Positions 52,476 through 61,396 are shown, counted from the first letter of the stretch. The stretch is 64,000 nucleotides of DNA from Acinetobacter geminorum (GCF_013009345.1 NZ_JABELE010000003.1:1-64000), one strand, 5' to 3'. Notes: a model not told the origin generated them from the letters alone. Made by a program: numbers and translations.

Positions 52476-53108
52476 CTATTCCCAATCTGGTTGTTGTTCT
52501 GGCGCCGCGTTATAAAAGGCTGGGATAGACAAACAATGGTGATAAATCGATTCAATTTTTGGAAACGCAGATAAATCAATCTTGAAGCGTTTCGCGTTGT
52601 AGACCTGTGGAATCAGACAGCAATCGGCAATAGTTACTTGTTGTCCAAAGCAAAATTGTCCATTTGAATCTTGAAGTAGCTGTTCGAGATTTTGAAAGCC
52701 TTCAATAATCCAGTGCTGATACCAATAATTTTTCTGCTCATCTGAAACATTTAAGTCATTTTTTAAGTATTTCAGTACGCGTAAGTTATTTAATGGGTGA
52801 ATATCACAGGCGATTGCTTGGCCAAAAGCGCGAACTTTTGCTCTGTCTTGCACATCTCTTGGAAGTAATTTGGTTTCTGGATATTGTTCATCCAGATATT
52901 CCAAAATACTTAACGATTGAGACAAGGTTAAATCGCCATCAATTAAAGTCGGAACTAGAGCACTACGGTTTAACTTTAAATAGTCTTCGCTTTGCTGTTC
53001 GTTTTTTACCAGATGAACTGGAACAGTCTCATAAGCTAATCCTTTAATGTTTAGACCAATCCGTACTCTGTAGGCTGCAGAGCTACGAAAGTAACTATAC
53101 AGCTTCAT
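52476..53108 (-). CDS. maiA: Maleylacetoacetate isomerase
   Basis: Zeta-class glutathione transferase of 210 residues that isomerises maleylacetoacetate to fumarylacetoacetate. The N-terminal signature SSAAYRVRIGLN, with the catalytic Ser pair, and LVPTLIDGD and QSLSILEYLDE are typical. The start at 53108 (MKLYSYFRSS) overlaps the fahA 3' end by 14 bp and has GGAG upstream, so translation is coupled. It requires the ring-cleaved product of homogentisate as substrate. Confidence 0.95.
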   Translation of the reverse strand: MKLYSYFRSSAAYRVRIGLNIKGLAYETVPVHLVKNEQQSEDYLKLNRSALVPTLIDGDLTLSQSLSILEYLDEQYPETKLLPRDVQDRAKVRAFGQAIACDIHPLNNLRVLKYLKNDLNVSDEQKNYWYQHWIIEGFQNLEQLLQDSNGQFCFGQQVTIADCCLIPQVYNAKRFKIDLSAFPKIESIYHHCLSIPAFYNAAPEQQPDWE

Positions 53109-54402
53109 AGTCAGGCTCCGAAGTTTCTGCAAAATCGAAATTTAATGCAGGAAGGACTGTATTTCGAACTTCACCGAAGCCAATGCGAATACCATTTTTC
53201 TCACAGTGACCTTTCATGATCAGGGTATCGCCGTCTTGCAAGAAACCACGAGTTTCGCCATTGGCAAGTGTTAAAGGCTTGGTGGTGTTCCATGTAAGCT
53301 CAAGCAAGCTGCCATACGAATCTGGTGTAGAACCTGAAATGGTACCTGAACCCATTAAATCGCCAACCTGAACATTACAGCCGCCAATGGTGTGGTGAGT
53401 AAGCTGTTGAGCCATAGACCAATACATATATTTAAAATTGGTTTTGCAGATCACATCAGCTTGCGTCGATTTCGGGCTTTGAATTTCAACACTCAAATTA
53501 ATGTCGTAACTATTCGCGATATTTTCTTGTAAATACGCTAAAGGTTTAGGCTCTTGTTTTGGGCCTTCCACTTTAAATGGCTCAAGTGCTTCAAGTGTGA
53601 CTATCCAAGGTGAGATGGCACTAGCAAATGATTTTGAATTGAAAGGACCTAGAGGCACATATTCCCATTGCTGGATATCGCGTGCTGACCAGTCATTGAG
53701 TAATACCATTCCAAAAATATGATCCCACGCATTTTCAATTGAGATTGGCTGGCCAAGCTCGGTTGGTTTACCAATAACAAATGCTGTTTCAAGTTCAAAG
53801 TCGAGTTTACGCGTAGCTGAGAAAACTGGACGCTCTTCATTTGGAAGTTTAATTTGTCCAGATGGACGCACGACTTGAGTGCCACTGACTACCACAGAGC
53901 TAGCACGGCCATTGTAACCAACAGGCAATTCAGTCCAGTTTGGAAGTAAGGCATTTTTAGGATCGCGGAACATACAGCCTACATTGGTGGCATGTTCTTT
54001 AGAAGAATAGAAATCGGTATAACCAGGTACTTGAAGTGGTAAATGCAACGTAACGCTGTCTTGCTTAACCAAAACTTCCTGACGCAATGCTTCATTTTCT
54101 TGAAGCGTTAAATTTTCAACCGAGAGAAGAGACTGTAGTGTGTTACGAACTTTTGACCAGTTGGCTTTGCCAGACTCGATAAATTTATTGAGTGTTGGCT
54201 GGTTAAAATATGTGTCTTGTTCTGAAAGTTTTAAAAGACCGTGCTTTTCAAGAGCAGCGAGATCAATCACCCAATCACCAATAGCTACACCAACTTGACG
54301 CTCACTTTCGTTAGCTCTGCTAAAAACACCGTAAGGCAAATTATGAATAGTGAAATCTGATTGAGGTGAAACTTCAATAAAAGAGTTTAGTTTTTGTTCC
54401 AT
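53095..54402 (-). CDS. fahA: Fumarylacetoacetase
   Basis: Protein of 435 residues that splits fumarylacetoacetate to fumarate and acetoacetate, the last step of tyrosine degradation. The C-terminal FAH domain shows DWSARDIQQWEYVPLGPFNSKSF, FELETAFVIGKP and GDLMGSGTISG, which supply metal and catalytic residues. The small N-terminal SH3-like domain is present. The ATG at 54402 with AAGGAAG is chosen over the open frame to 54438. First gene of the operon. Confidence 0.96.
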   Translation of the reverse strand: MEQKLNSFIEVSPQSDFTIHNLPYGVFSRANESERQVGVAIGDWVIDLAALEKHGLLKLSEQDTYFNQPTLNKFIESGKANWSKVRNTLQSLLSVENLTLQENEALRQEVLVKQDSVTLHLPLQVPGYTDFYSSKEHATNVGCMFRDPKNALLPNWTELPVGYNGRASSVVVSGTQVVRPSGQIKLPNEERPVFSATRKLDFELETAFVIGKPTELGQPISIENAWDHIFGMVLLNDWSARDIQQWEYVPLGPFNSKSFASAISPWIVTLEALEPFKVEGPKQEPKPLAYLQENIANSYDINLSVEIQSPKSTQADVICKTNFKYMYWSMAQQLTHHTIGGCNVQVGDLMGSGTISGSTPDSYGSLLELTWNTTKPLTLANGETRGFLQDGDTLIMKGHCEKNGIRIGFGEVRNTVLPALNFDFAETSEPDYEAV

Positions 54403-54569
54403 TTTCGCTTCCTTGTCTTTATCTCGAGTCTTATACAAATAAAAGTTCGGTCTAGGACTGAGCTACTCAATAAGTTTTAACCTTTGCTTAGATCATCTTT
54501 TGTCTTATGAGTTTGATATAGACCGAGCACAACCAATTGCTTCATGTCTCTATAATACTGAATTCATCA

Positions 54570-54608
54570 AATTACGCAATACATAATTTAATTACACATT
54601 TCATAATA
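54570..54608. promoter_or_regulatory. Tandem IclR-type operators upstream of fahA
   Basis: Site 1 AATTACG-CAATA-CATAATT (54570-54588) and site 2 AATTACA-CATTT-CATAATA (54590-54608). Both match the AATTATG-N5-CATAATT form upstream of hpd, with the same 20-bp spacing. Confidence 0.72.
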
Positions 54609-54700
54609 ATTGTCATTTCTTGTATTTTCTGTTTTCATTCGCGCTTATGAGAAAAGTCACGCAATTATTTTTTTCATGAATCTCTATGAAAATCTGATCA

Positions 54701-54738
54701 ATTTATGATATACGTAATTTATTGGAAAAAAATTACGT
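54701..54738. promoter_or_regulatory. Possible operator near the aroP start
   Basis: ATTTATG-ATATA-CGTAATT (54701-54719) fits the same half-site form, and ACGTAATTT (54712-54720) pairs exactly with AAATTACGT (54730-54738). Lies 22-59 bp before the aroP ATG. Confidence 0.5.
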
Positions 54739-54759
54739 GACACGGATGAGAATAATCAT

Positions 54760-56148
54760 ATGTCAGCACAAGAGCAAGGAAACCTGAAACATGGTTTGAG
54801 TAATCGGCACATCCAGCTTATTGCATTGGGTGGGGCGATTGGCACAGGGCTTTTTCTTGGTATATCACAATCGATTAAATTAGCAGGTCCATCGGTCATC
54901 CTCGGTTATGCCATTGCAGGATTTATTGCTTTTTTAATGATGCGTCAGCTTGGCGAAATGGTGGTAGAAGAGCCAGTCAGTGGATCTTTTAGTCATTTTG
55001 CCTACAAATATTGGGGACCATTTGCAGGGTTCATGTCAGGATGGAACTATTGGGTACTCAATGTACTCGTCTGTATGGCAGAACTAAGCGCAATTGGTCT
55101 TTATATTCAATATTGGTGGCCGCAAATTCCGACGTGGGCGTCTGCTTTAGCCTTCTTTGTCTTAATTAATGGCATTAATTTGCTACACGTTAAGTTTTTT
55201 GGCGAAATGGAATTTTGGTTTTCTATTGTCAAAATTTTAGCAATTCTTGCAATGATTGGCTTTGGTTCATATTTACTTGCAACAGGCACAGCAGGTCCAC
55301 AGGCAAGTATCAGCAATCTTTGGGCACTTGGCGGTTTCTTCCCGTTTGGCGTTGAAGGCTTAGTGATGGCGATGGCAGTCATTATTTTTGCTTTTGGTGG
55401 TATTGAGCTTTTCGGTATTACTGCGGCTGAAGCGCGTGACCCTGATAAAACTTTACCTAAAGCTGTGAATCAAATTATTTACCGTATTTTGATTTTCTAT
55501 ATTGCGACGCTTTTTGTTTTATTCTCGCTATTTCCATGGAATCAAATGGCACAAGGCGGAAGCCCTTTTGTGATGGTCTTTGCTTCTTTAGATAGCCAAG
55601 GCATTGCAACATTATTGAACTTTGTCATTTTGACAGCTGCGGTTTCAGTTTATAACGGCACAAGTTATTGCAGTAGCCGTATGCTATTGGGCCTTGCGCA
55701 ACAAGGAAATGCACCAAAAGTATTTGCACGTATTAATAAACGCGGTATTCCAACCAATGCAGTAATCCTTTCTGCGGCAGTCACTATTTTATGTGTACTG
55801 TTAAACTATATTTTCCCTGAAAAAGCATTTGGTTTGCTCATGATGCTGGTGGTTGCAGCGATTGTAATTAACTGGGTTGTAATTTCATGGACGCATTTAA
55901 AATTCCGCAAATATATGCAGCGCCAAGGACAAACAACGAAGTTCCCAAGCTTTATGTATCCGTTTAGCAACTATTTATGCATATTATTTATGCTTGGCAT
56001 TTTGATTGTGATGTCTTTAACACCAGATATGCGTGTTGCGGTCATGATGATTCCTGGTTGGATCTTATGTTTAATGGTGGCGTACCAATTTAAACGCCGA
56101 AAATTAAAAGCTGAGCAGTCTATACGCGCCTTAGAGGCAGATATTTAA
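54760..56148 (+). CDS. aroP: Aromatic amino-acid permease
   Basis: Amino-acid/proton symporter of 462 residues with 12 membrane segments, very like E. coli AroP: LSNRHIQLIALGGAIGTGLFLG in TM1, then GEMVVEEPVSGSFSHFAYKYWGPFAGF and FGEMEFWFSIVKI. It brings Tyr, Phe or Trp into the cell. It lies divergent from fahA and shares its control region, so it probably feeds the tyrosine catabolic pathway around it. Confidence 0.93.
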   Translation: MSAQEQGNLKHGLSNRHIQLIALGGAIGTGLFLGISQSIKLAGPSVILGYAIAGFIAFLMMRQLGEMVVEEPVSGSFSHFAYKYWGPFAGFMSGWNYWVLNVLVCMAELSAIGLYIQYWWPQIPTWASALAFFVLINGINLLHVKFFGEMEFWFSIVKILAILAMIGFGSYLLATGTAGPQASISNLWALGGFFPFGVEGLVMAMAVIIFAFGGIELFGITAAEARDPDKTLPKAVNQIIYRILIFYIATLFVLFSLFPWNQMAQGGSPFVMVFASLDSQGIATLLNFVILTAAVSVYNGTSYCSSRMLLGLAQQGNAPKVFARINKRGIPTNAVILSAAVTILCVLLNYIFPEKAFGLLMMLVVAAIVINWVVISWTHLKFRKYMQRQGQTTKFPSFMYPFSNYLCILFMLGILIVMSLTPDMRVAVMMIPGWILCLMVAYQFKRRKLKAEQSIRALEADI

Positions 56149-56168
56149 TAAATTATTGAGTTGTATTT

Positions 56169-56199
56169 AAAAAAGGACGTATCTCATACGTCCTTTTTT
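56169..56199 (+). terminator. aroP terminator
   Basis: Stem AAAAAGGACGTAT/ATACGTCCTTTTT (13-14 bp), CTC loop, 20 bp after aroP. Confidence 0.92.
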
Positions 56200-56240
56200 A
56201 TTTTTAAAATTTAGCAACAGAAATTAAAGGATTTTATTAT

Positions 56241-56255
56241 TGTTATAATATAACA
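56241..56255. promoter_or_regulatory. Zur box upstream of zrlA
   Basis: Perfect 7-1-7 palindrome TGTTATAATATAACA followed by TTTC, matching the right side of the gammaproteobacterial Zur consensus. It lies about 60 bp before the zrlA start. Confidence 0.75.
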
Positions 56256-56312
56256 TTTCATTAATTTAATGATGAGCAATTTTCCCATTTTTGGTGAAGA
56301 TAGAGCATATTT

Positions 56313-56998
56313 ATGAAGCGTTATTTAGGTTTAATTTTATTAACTCTCACAGCATGTAGCACTCAAACTCCCAAGCCAACAATTCCTCTGCATACCCAGA
56401 CAACTTTACCTCAACCTACAAAAACAGTGGCCAGAATAAAGCCTCAACCCGAGGCGTATGTTGCGTGGTTAGCAACAGCAGACCATCGACAGTCTGTGCA
56501 AGCTTACAAGCAATTTCTTAAGCAAAAAGGGCTTGCCAATTTAGTTCCAGACCATGAATTATTAAGCTCAGCTCGAGATTGGCAAAAATGTGGAGTTGAG
56601 CCTTATGCAGTACCTCCACGTGAGATTTGGTCGAATATCGTTCCGACACTTATTATTTTAAAAGCGTTAGTTGAGGATGGTGTAATTAATGATTTTGAAG
56701 TGACTTGGTCTACCGAGCGTTATCTCTAAACCGCTGTGCAGGTGGTGCTGATGCTTCTCGACATGTCTTTAATGCAGCGCTTGATTTTCGAATTGGACCA
56801 GAACAGCCGAGTGATTTAGACCAGTTTAATATTCAACAAACCAAAACCAAACTTTGTCAGTTTTGGGCCACAAAAGGTCAAGCGCTTAATATGGGACTAG
56901 GTGTTTATGCTTCAGGACAAATTCATATTGATAGCCAAGGATTCCGTGCATGGGGGCCTGACCATCACTACAAAACCTCAATTTGTCAGGGATTATAA
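56313..56998 (+). pseudogene. zrlA: Zur-regulated M15-like peptidase lipoprotein, frameshifted
   Basis: Lipoprotein gene (lipobox LTAC, Cys15) with an M15_3/VanY-like D,D-carboxypeptidase domain. Two frames must be joined: 56313-56729 ends TWSTERYL at a TAA, while 56705-56998 continues YRALSLNRCAGGADASRHVF. One base appears to be missing at about 56709-56711; restoring it gives TWSYRALSLNRCAGGA. The zinc residues in SRH-x6-D and in IHID lie after the shift, so the product as read is inactive. In A. baumannii the homologue ZrlA is a zinc-regulated peptidase important for the cell wall under zinc limitation. Confidence 0.8.
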
Positions 56999-57063
56999 AA
57001 GCAATTTTTTCAACGACTAAGTAAATTGACCTAAACAAAAGCGGAATAAAAACTTGATCAATA

Positions 57064-57085
57064 GTTATGTTATAACATAACATTA
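57064..57085. promoter_or_regulatory. Zur box upstream of zigA
   Basis: GTTATGTTATAACATAAC is an exact 18-bp palindrome (57064-57081). Read in the 7-1-7 register, TGTTATA-A-CATAACA followed by TTA fits the Zur consensus with one mismatch. It is about 90-110 bp before the zigA start. Confidence 0.75.
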
Positions 57086-57175
57086 ATATGGTTTAGAAAT
57101 AGATTACGCCTGTGATCTGGCCATATTAAATGGCCAGCCATGATCAGTTTAAATATTATTCAAAGAGATCAAGCC

Positions 57176-58405
57176 ATGCGCACTGCAATCGCCAACTCAT
57201 TTGCCAAGCTTCCTGTCACTGTTTTATCAGGCTTTTTAGGTGCAGGAAAGACCACATTACTCAACCATATTTTAAATAATCGTGAAGGCCGCCGTATTGC
57301 CGTGATTGTCAATGATATGTCTGAGGTGAATATTGATGCGGCATTAGTACGTGAAGGTGGGGCAGAGCTTTCAAGAACAGATGAAAAGCTGGTTGAAATG
57401 AGTAATGGCTGTATCTGTTGTACGCTACGAGAAGATTTATTGGTTGAGGTAAGACGTTTAGCTGATGAAGGACGCTTTGACCAGTTAGTCATTGAGTCAA
57501 CTGGCATTTCAGAACCTTTACCTGTGGCAGAAACCTTTACCTTTGAAGATGAAGATGGAAACTCACTCAATGAGTTTGCTCGACTCGACACCATGGTCAC
57601 GGTAGTCGATGCTTTTAACTTTCTTAAAGATTACAGTTCAGTTGACTCCCTGCAACAACGCGGCGAGTCATTAGGCGAACAAGATGAGAGAACTGTGGTT
57701 GACCTTCTTATCGATCAGATTGAGTTTTGTGATGTGATTGTGCTGAATAAAATTGATTTGATTGACCAAGCTCAGCAAGACCAGCTTATCGCCATTTTAA
57801 AAACATTAAACCCGCGTGCCCGAATTGAAATTGCACAATTTGGAAACATCGCTTTAGATAAAATCTTAAATACACAGCTATTTGATTTTGATGAAGCCGC
57901 ACAAGCACCAGGCTGGTTAAAAGAGTTACGTGGTGAGCATACGCCAGAGACTGAAGAGTATGGCATTAGTAGCTTTGTTTACCGCGCGCGTCGACCTTTT
58001 CATCCAGAGCGTTTTTATGATTTGGTACAGGCTGAATGGCCGGGAGTCGTACGTTCCAAAGGCTTTTTCTGGTTGGCTGCCGAACCGACATTGGCTTATT
58101 CATGGTCACAAGCGGGTGCAATGGCTCGACATGGCTTAGCTGGTTATTGGTGGGCGGCCGTTGCAGAAGAAGATTGGCCGAGTGACCTAGCCAGCATTGA
58201 ACAAATTAAGAAAAATTGGGATGCCCGCACAGGTGATGCGCGTCAGGAACTGGTTTTAATTGGTATGCAAATGGATGAGCAAGCGTTACTACAGCGCTTA
58301 GATCGTTGCTTGTTAAGCGATGAAGAAATGGCTTTAGGGCCACAAGTTTGGCAGAGCTGGTCTAACCCTTTTAAGCAAGATGATGAAACCATGTTGATTG
58401 CTTAA
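57176..58405 (+). CDS. zigA: Zinc-responsive COG0523 GTPase
   Basis: G3E-family GTPase of 409 residues. The P loop is GFLGAGKTT (19-27), the zinc-binding CxCC is GCICC (78-82), and VLNKIDL is the guanine motif. The C-terminal CobW_C domain (about 260-370) carries its His-rich barrel. COG0523 proteins act as zinc metallochaperones in starvation; the A. baumannii ZigA has that role and is linked to histidine-derived zinc through HutH. hutH lies 5 kb downstream here. The Met at 57176 with AGAGA is chosen; ATG 57140 is an in-frame alternative without a site. Confidence 0.92.
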   Translation: MRTAIANSFAKLPVTVLSGFLGAGKTTLLNHILNNREGRRIAVIVNDMSEVNIDAALVREGGAELSRTDEKLVEMSNGCICCTLREDLLVEVRRLADEGRFDQLVIESTGISEPLPVAETFTFEDEDGNSLNEFARLDTMVTVVDAFNFLKDYSSVDSLQQRGESLGEQDERTVVDLLIDQIEFCDVIVLNKIDLIDQAQQDQLIAILKTLNPRARIEIAQFGNIALDKILNTQLFDFDEAAQAPGWLKELRGEHTPETEEYGISSFVYRARRPFHPERFYDLVQAEWPGVVRSKGFFWLAAEPTLAYSWSQAGAMARHGLAGYWWAAVAEEDWPSDLASIEQIKKNWDARTGDARQELVLIGMQMDEQALLQRLDRCLLSDEEMALGPQVWQSWSNPFKQDDETMLIA

Positions 58406-58407
58406 TT

Positions 58408-58440
58408 AAATAAGCCCCTATTTTAAAGGGGCTTATTTTT
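58408..58440. terminator. Bidirectional terminator
   Basis: Stem AAATAAGCCCCT/AGGGGCTTATTT (12 bp) with 7-nt loop, between the convergent zigA and acyltransferase genes. Confidence 0.9.
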
Positions 58441-59551
58441 ATGATTTATCTTTAATGAAAATCTTTCGAACATAGTTGTTGAGCGGAGTCGAATAGTATT
58501 TTTCAATCGCTGCGCTGATGATAAAAGTCAAAACCAGATAGCTAATTAAAAGCATAATTTTGATGCTAGAGTCGGTTTGGGCGGGAATAAAAGCAACTTT
58601 CATAAGGCCCAGCACAACCAGATGAAACAAATAAGTTTCATAACTTCTTTGCCCCAACAAGACCATCACTTTGGTAAATAGGCTATGCGCTTGCGTTTCG
58701 GAAGGATGCTGAAAACACAGAATGAGTAAACTTGTGGCAAGAGCAAATAAGCTAATACCCCATGTGCTAACTTCTTTAATTGGCGCATATAAATATAGAG
58801 CGGTCATGCTCAAAATAATTAACCATGAAAGAGGTTTTTTATAGGTCCAATTTGGTCGATATGTATGAGAAAATATCGCAGTTAAGCAACCAATCGCTAT
58901 GCCGTCAAAACTCGAAAAATAATGATATAAATAGGCACCGCTTTCTTCTCCAAAATGTAGAGATCTAAAATAAGGTCCGTATAAAATTACTCCAATAAGC
59001 ACGGCAATAAATACCTTATTACTACGCGTGAGCAGGCACAATAATGGGAAAACAAAGTAAAAAACTTCTTCTACAGAGAGTGACCACAACACCCCCAAAG
59101 CGTAGTTTACCCAACCAAATTTAATAATCAGGATATTCATCCAGAAGGTTAAAGCCGCAAAAATTGTTAGTGGATAAGAGACCTCAATGCCATTCGGTGC
59201 TTGATTCATAAAGGGTTTTAAGTCAAATGAACCAAGTATGCTTACACCTAAAATGAGTAATACCAGACACGGTAAAATACGCGCTGCCCGTCGGATATAA
59301 AAATGTTTGAGGTTAATTGCAGAGAATTGTTTGTCTCTTTTTAAGGTGTGATGGGTAATTAAAAAACCCGAAATCACGAAAAACATGGTGACGCCATAAT
59401 TTCCGTTTCTTGCGATGACTGTGCTAAATGCATCACCTAAGAAATCAAAACCTAACCATGTATCTTTGAGTTTATAGGGAATATTAAAATGATGTAAAAG
59501 AACCAAAAGGATAGAGATTCCTCGAAGAATATCTATTTTATAATTACGCAT
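58439..59551 (-). CDS. OafA/YrhL-type membrane acyltransferase
   Basis: Inner-membrane protein of 370 residues with about 10 membrane segments. The acyltransferase-3 signature RNYKIDILRGISILLVLLHHF is at the N-terminus, with the catalytic-type His pair, and FFVISGFLITHHTLKR follows. Family members transfer acetyl groups onto exported sugars such as LPS O-antigen or capsule. No polysaccharide gene adjoins, so the target is not known. Confidence 0.9.
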   Translation of the reverse strand: MRNYKIDILRGISILLVLLHHFNIPYKLKDTWLGFDFLGDAFSTVIARNGNYGVTMFFVISGFLITHHTLKRDKQFSAINLKHFYIRRAARILPCLVLLILGVSILGSFDLKPFMNQAPNGIEVSYPLTIFAALTFWMNILIIKFGWVNYALGVLWSLSVEEVFYFVFPLLCLLTRSNKVFIAVLIGVILYGPYFRSLHFGEESGAYLYHYFSSFDGIAIGCLTAIFSHTYRPNWTYKKPLSWLIILSMTALYLYAPIKEVSTWGISLFALATSLLILCFQHPSETQAHSLFTKVMVLLGQRSYETYLFHLVVLGLMKVAFIPAQTDSSIKIMLLISYLVLTFIISAAIEKYYSTPLNNYVRKIFIKDKS

Positions 59552-59904
59552 TCGATGTGCTTCCAGCTTTATTAATATACTGTGTGGCAGAAGAATACTA
59601 TCGATCAGTTATTTTAAATAAAAGTTTTAAGCATCATTTCGTAAATTAGAAAAGACGATACTTTTTACATCCTTGAATTGAGCATAGACTTAGCAGAAAT
59701 AACTATTAAATAAATATTGATAAAATCCTAATATATTTGAATTTCTCTACATAAAACTTTAAATTAGCTCTTATTGAGATATGTTTAATTTTTAAACTTT
59801 TTGAAATCTATTTAATTCATAAATTAACATGTTGTATGTGGTTGTATATACATAGCATGTCAACTAAAATACCTTTTTGCCTGCTGCCTTTTTGAGTATT
59901 TGTT
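59552..59904. other. Region upstream of the hut cluster
   Basis: About 350 bp, A+T-rich, between divergent acyltransferase and hutC. The only feature recognised is the HutC operator near its right end. The acyltransferase promoter must be at the left. Confidence 0.55.
59843..59852. promoter_or_regulatory. HutC operator upstream of hutC
   Basis: Palindrome TGTATATACA, 53 bp before the hutC start. It matches the core of the HutC site known from Pseudomonas and Klebsiella (TTGTATATACAA type) and suggests autoregulation. Confidence 0.7.
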
Positions 59905-60657
59905 ATGCCCAGAACATCAAAACAAGAACATACTGAGCTTTCGATTGAAACTGATAGTCCAGTTCCTCTATACCAACGCGTAAAACAGCTGATTTCACAA
60001 AAGATTTATGAAGGTTCGTGGGCTGTAAATAAAAAAATTCCTTCGGAAAGTGAACTCGTTAATCAACTCGGCTGTAGTCGTATGACGGTAAACCGTGCGC
60101 TACGTGAGTTAACAACAGAAGGCTTACTTGTTCGAATTCAAGGCGTTGGTTCTTTTGTTGCTGAAGGGCAAGGCCGAACTGCACTTTTTCAGATTAACAA
60201 TATTGCCGATGAGATTATTGCACGAAACCATAAGCACCATGCTGAAGTTTTAGTCTTAGAACAAATTTATGCAAATGCAGAGCAAAGCGTATTAATGCAG
60301 ACTCGCGAAGGGCAAAGATTATTTCACTCGATTATTGTGCATTATGAAAATGATGTACCTGTTCAGGTCGAAGATCGTCTGGTTGATGCAGCATTGATTC
60401 CAGATTATTTAGAACAAGATTTTAAAACCATTACGCCTAATGCTTATCTCATGGCAAAAGCACCCGTGACGGAAGGTGAACACATTGTTGAGGCCGTTTT
60501 AGCATCTCCTCAAGAGTGTAAGTGGTTGAAGATTACTAAAGCTGAGCCATGCTTACTCATTCGTCGCCGTACATGGTCAAATAAACAACTCATTTCAAGT
60601 GCGCGTTTGATCTATCCGGGTAGTCGCTATTATCTCGAAGGGAAATTTAACCCATGA
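59905..60657 (+). CDS. hutC: Histidine utilisation repressor
   Basis: GntR/HutC-family repressor of 250 residues: winged helix (about 20-85, IPSESELVNQLGCSRMTVNRALRELTTEGLLVRIQGVGSFVAEG) and a UbiC-like ligand domain that in relatives binds urocanate. It starts the hut cluster. Its stop overlaps the hutD start (ATGA, 60654-60657). Two copies of the same 10-bp palindrome precede hutC and hutU, as expected for its sites. Confidence 0.94.
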   Translation: MPRTSKQEHTELSIETDSPVPLYQRVKQLISQKIYEGSWAVNKKIPSESELVNQLGCSRMTVNRALRELTTEGLLVRIQGVGSFVAEGQGRTALFQINNIADEIIARNHKHHAEVLVLEQIYANAEQSVLMQTREGQRLFHSIIVHYENDVPVQVEDRLVDAALIPDYLEQDFKTITPNAYLMAKAPVTEGEHIVEAVLASPQECKWLKITKAEPCLLIRRRTWSNKQLISSARLIYPGSRYYLEGKFNP

Positions 60658-61229
60658 TTGAATTGATCAGGGCCGATCAATATACAAAAATGCTTTGGAA
60701 AAATGGTGCGGGTTTTACTTTGGAAATTGCCAGAAGCCAAGGTGAAGCTGATTTCGATTGGCGTATTTCGATGGCAGATGTGACCACTTCCGGACCATTT
60801 TCACTATTTCCCAGTAAGCAGCGCATTATTAGCGTACTCGATGGGCAGGGTATGGTATTGCATGTCGATGATCTTCCTGTCAAAACGCTAAACCAAGGCG
60901 ATATTTTTGCTTTTGACGGTGAAAGTCATGTCCAAAGTGAACTGGTTGACGGTGCAATTCGAGATTTAAATTTAATTTATGATCCTGCAAAGTTCCATGC
61001 CCGTTTTCAGCGGTTGAATGATGCGGCGGAGCAGACATTTATTAGCTCGGCAGACCTGATTTTTATTTTTAATCAGGGCGCTGAAACGGAAGTAAATGTT
61101 GATGATCATTCCTTTCAGATTGCTGCTACTGAGACTTTAAAAATTGAAAAAAATAGTGGGGTAACATCGGTTCATTTTACGCAAAATCAGCCAAACAGTT
61201 GTTATGTTATTGAGCTAATTCAACGTTAA
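60654..61229 (+). CDS. hutD: HutD-family protein
   Basis: Cupin-type protein of 191 residues with the HutD pattern WKNGAGFTLEIARSQGEADFDWRISMADV at the start. In Pseudomonas HutD is thought to tune the hut response, perhaps by binding formylglutamate or urocanate; it is not an enzyme of the pathway. It is translated in coupling with hutC. A terminator follows, so hutU uses its own promoter. Confidence 0.92.
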   Translation: MIELIRADQYTKMLWKNGAGFTLEIARSQGEADFDWRISMADVTTSGPFSLFPSKQRIISVLDGQGMVLHVDDLPVKTLNQGDIFAFDGESHVQSELVDGAIRDLNLIYDPAKFHARFQRLNDAAEQTFISSADLIFIFNQGAETEVNVDDHSFQIAATETLKIEKNSGVTSVHFTQNQPNSCYVIELIQR

Positions 61230-61252
61230 AACTTAAGTGATTTGCTTCTTTG

Positions 61253-61289
61253 AAAGCACATGTCTAGTGAAAAGATATGTGCTTTTTTT
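61253..61289 (+). terminator. hutCD terminator
   Basis: Stem AAAGCACATGTCT/AGATATGTGCTTT (13 bp with one wobble), 7-nt loop, then a T-run. Confidence 0.85.
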
Positions 61290-61396
61290 CTGCTAGATAC
61301 AAAAATAAATTAATTTAATTCATTAGCTTATTCAATTTTTTCAAAAAAATATGAGTCACCCTCTTCACGCCAAAAAATATTTGTGTAGTATATGGA

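Larger units (their letters stand above)
54403..54759. other. Divergent promoter region fahA/aroP
   Basis: About 357 bp between divergent fahA and aroP. It holds two tandem palindromic operators (54570-54608) and a third palindrome nearer aroP (54701-54738). No terminator or gene. Confidence 0.65.

Noticed and set aside
49711..56148. HmgA-type homogentisate 1,2-dioxygenase in the tyrosine locus
   Set aside because: Looked for and not found; every long frame in the locus has another clear identity. It could still lie outside the window.
57169..57600. Open frame of 143 codons antisense to zigA
   Set aside because: Ser-rich mirror of the zigA codons, with no ribosome site or family pattern.
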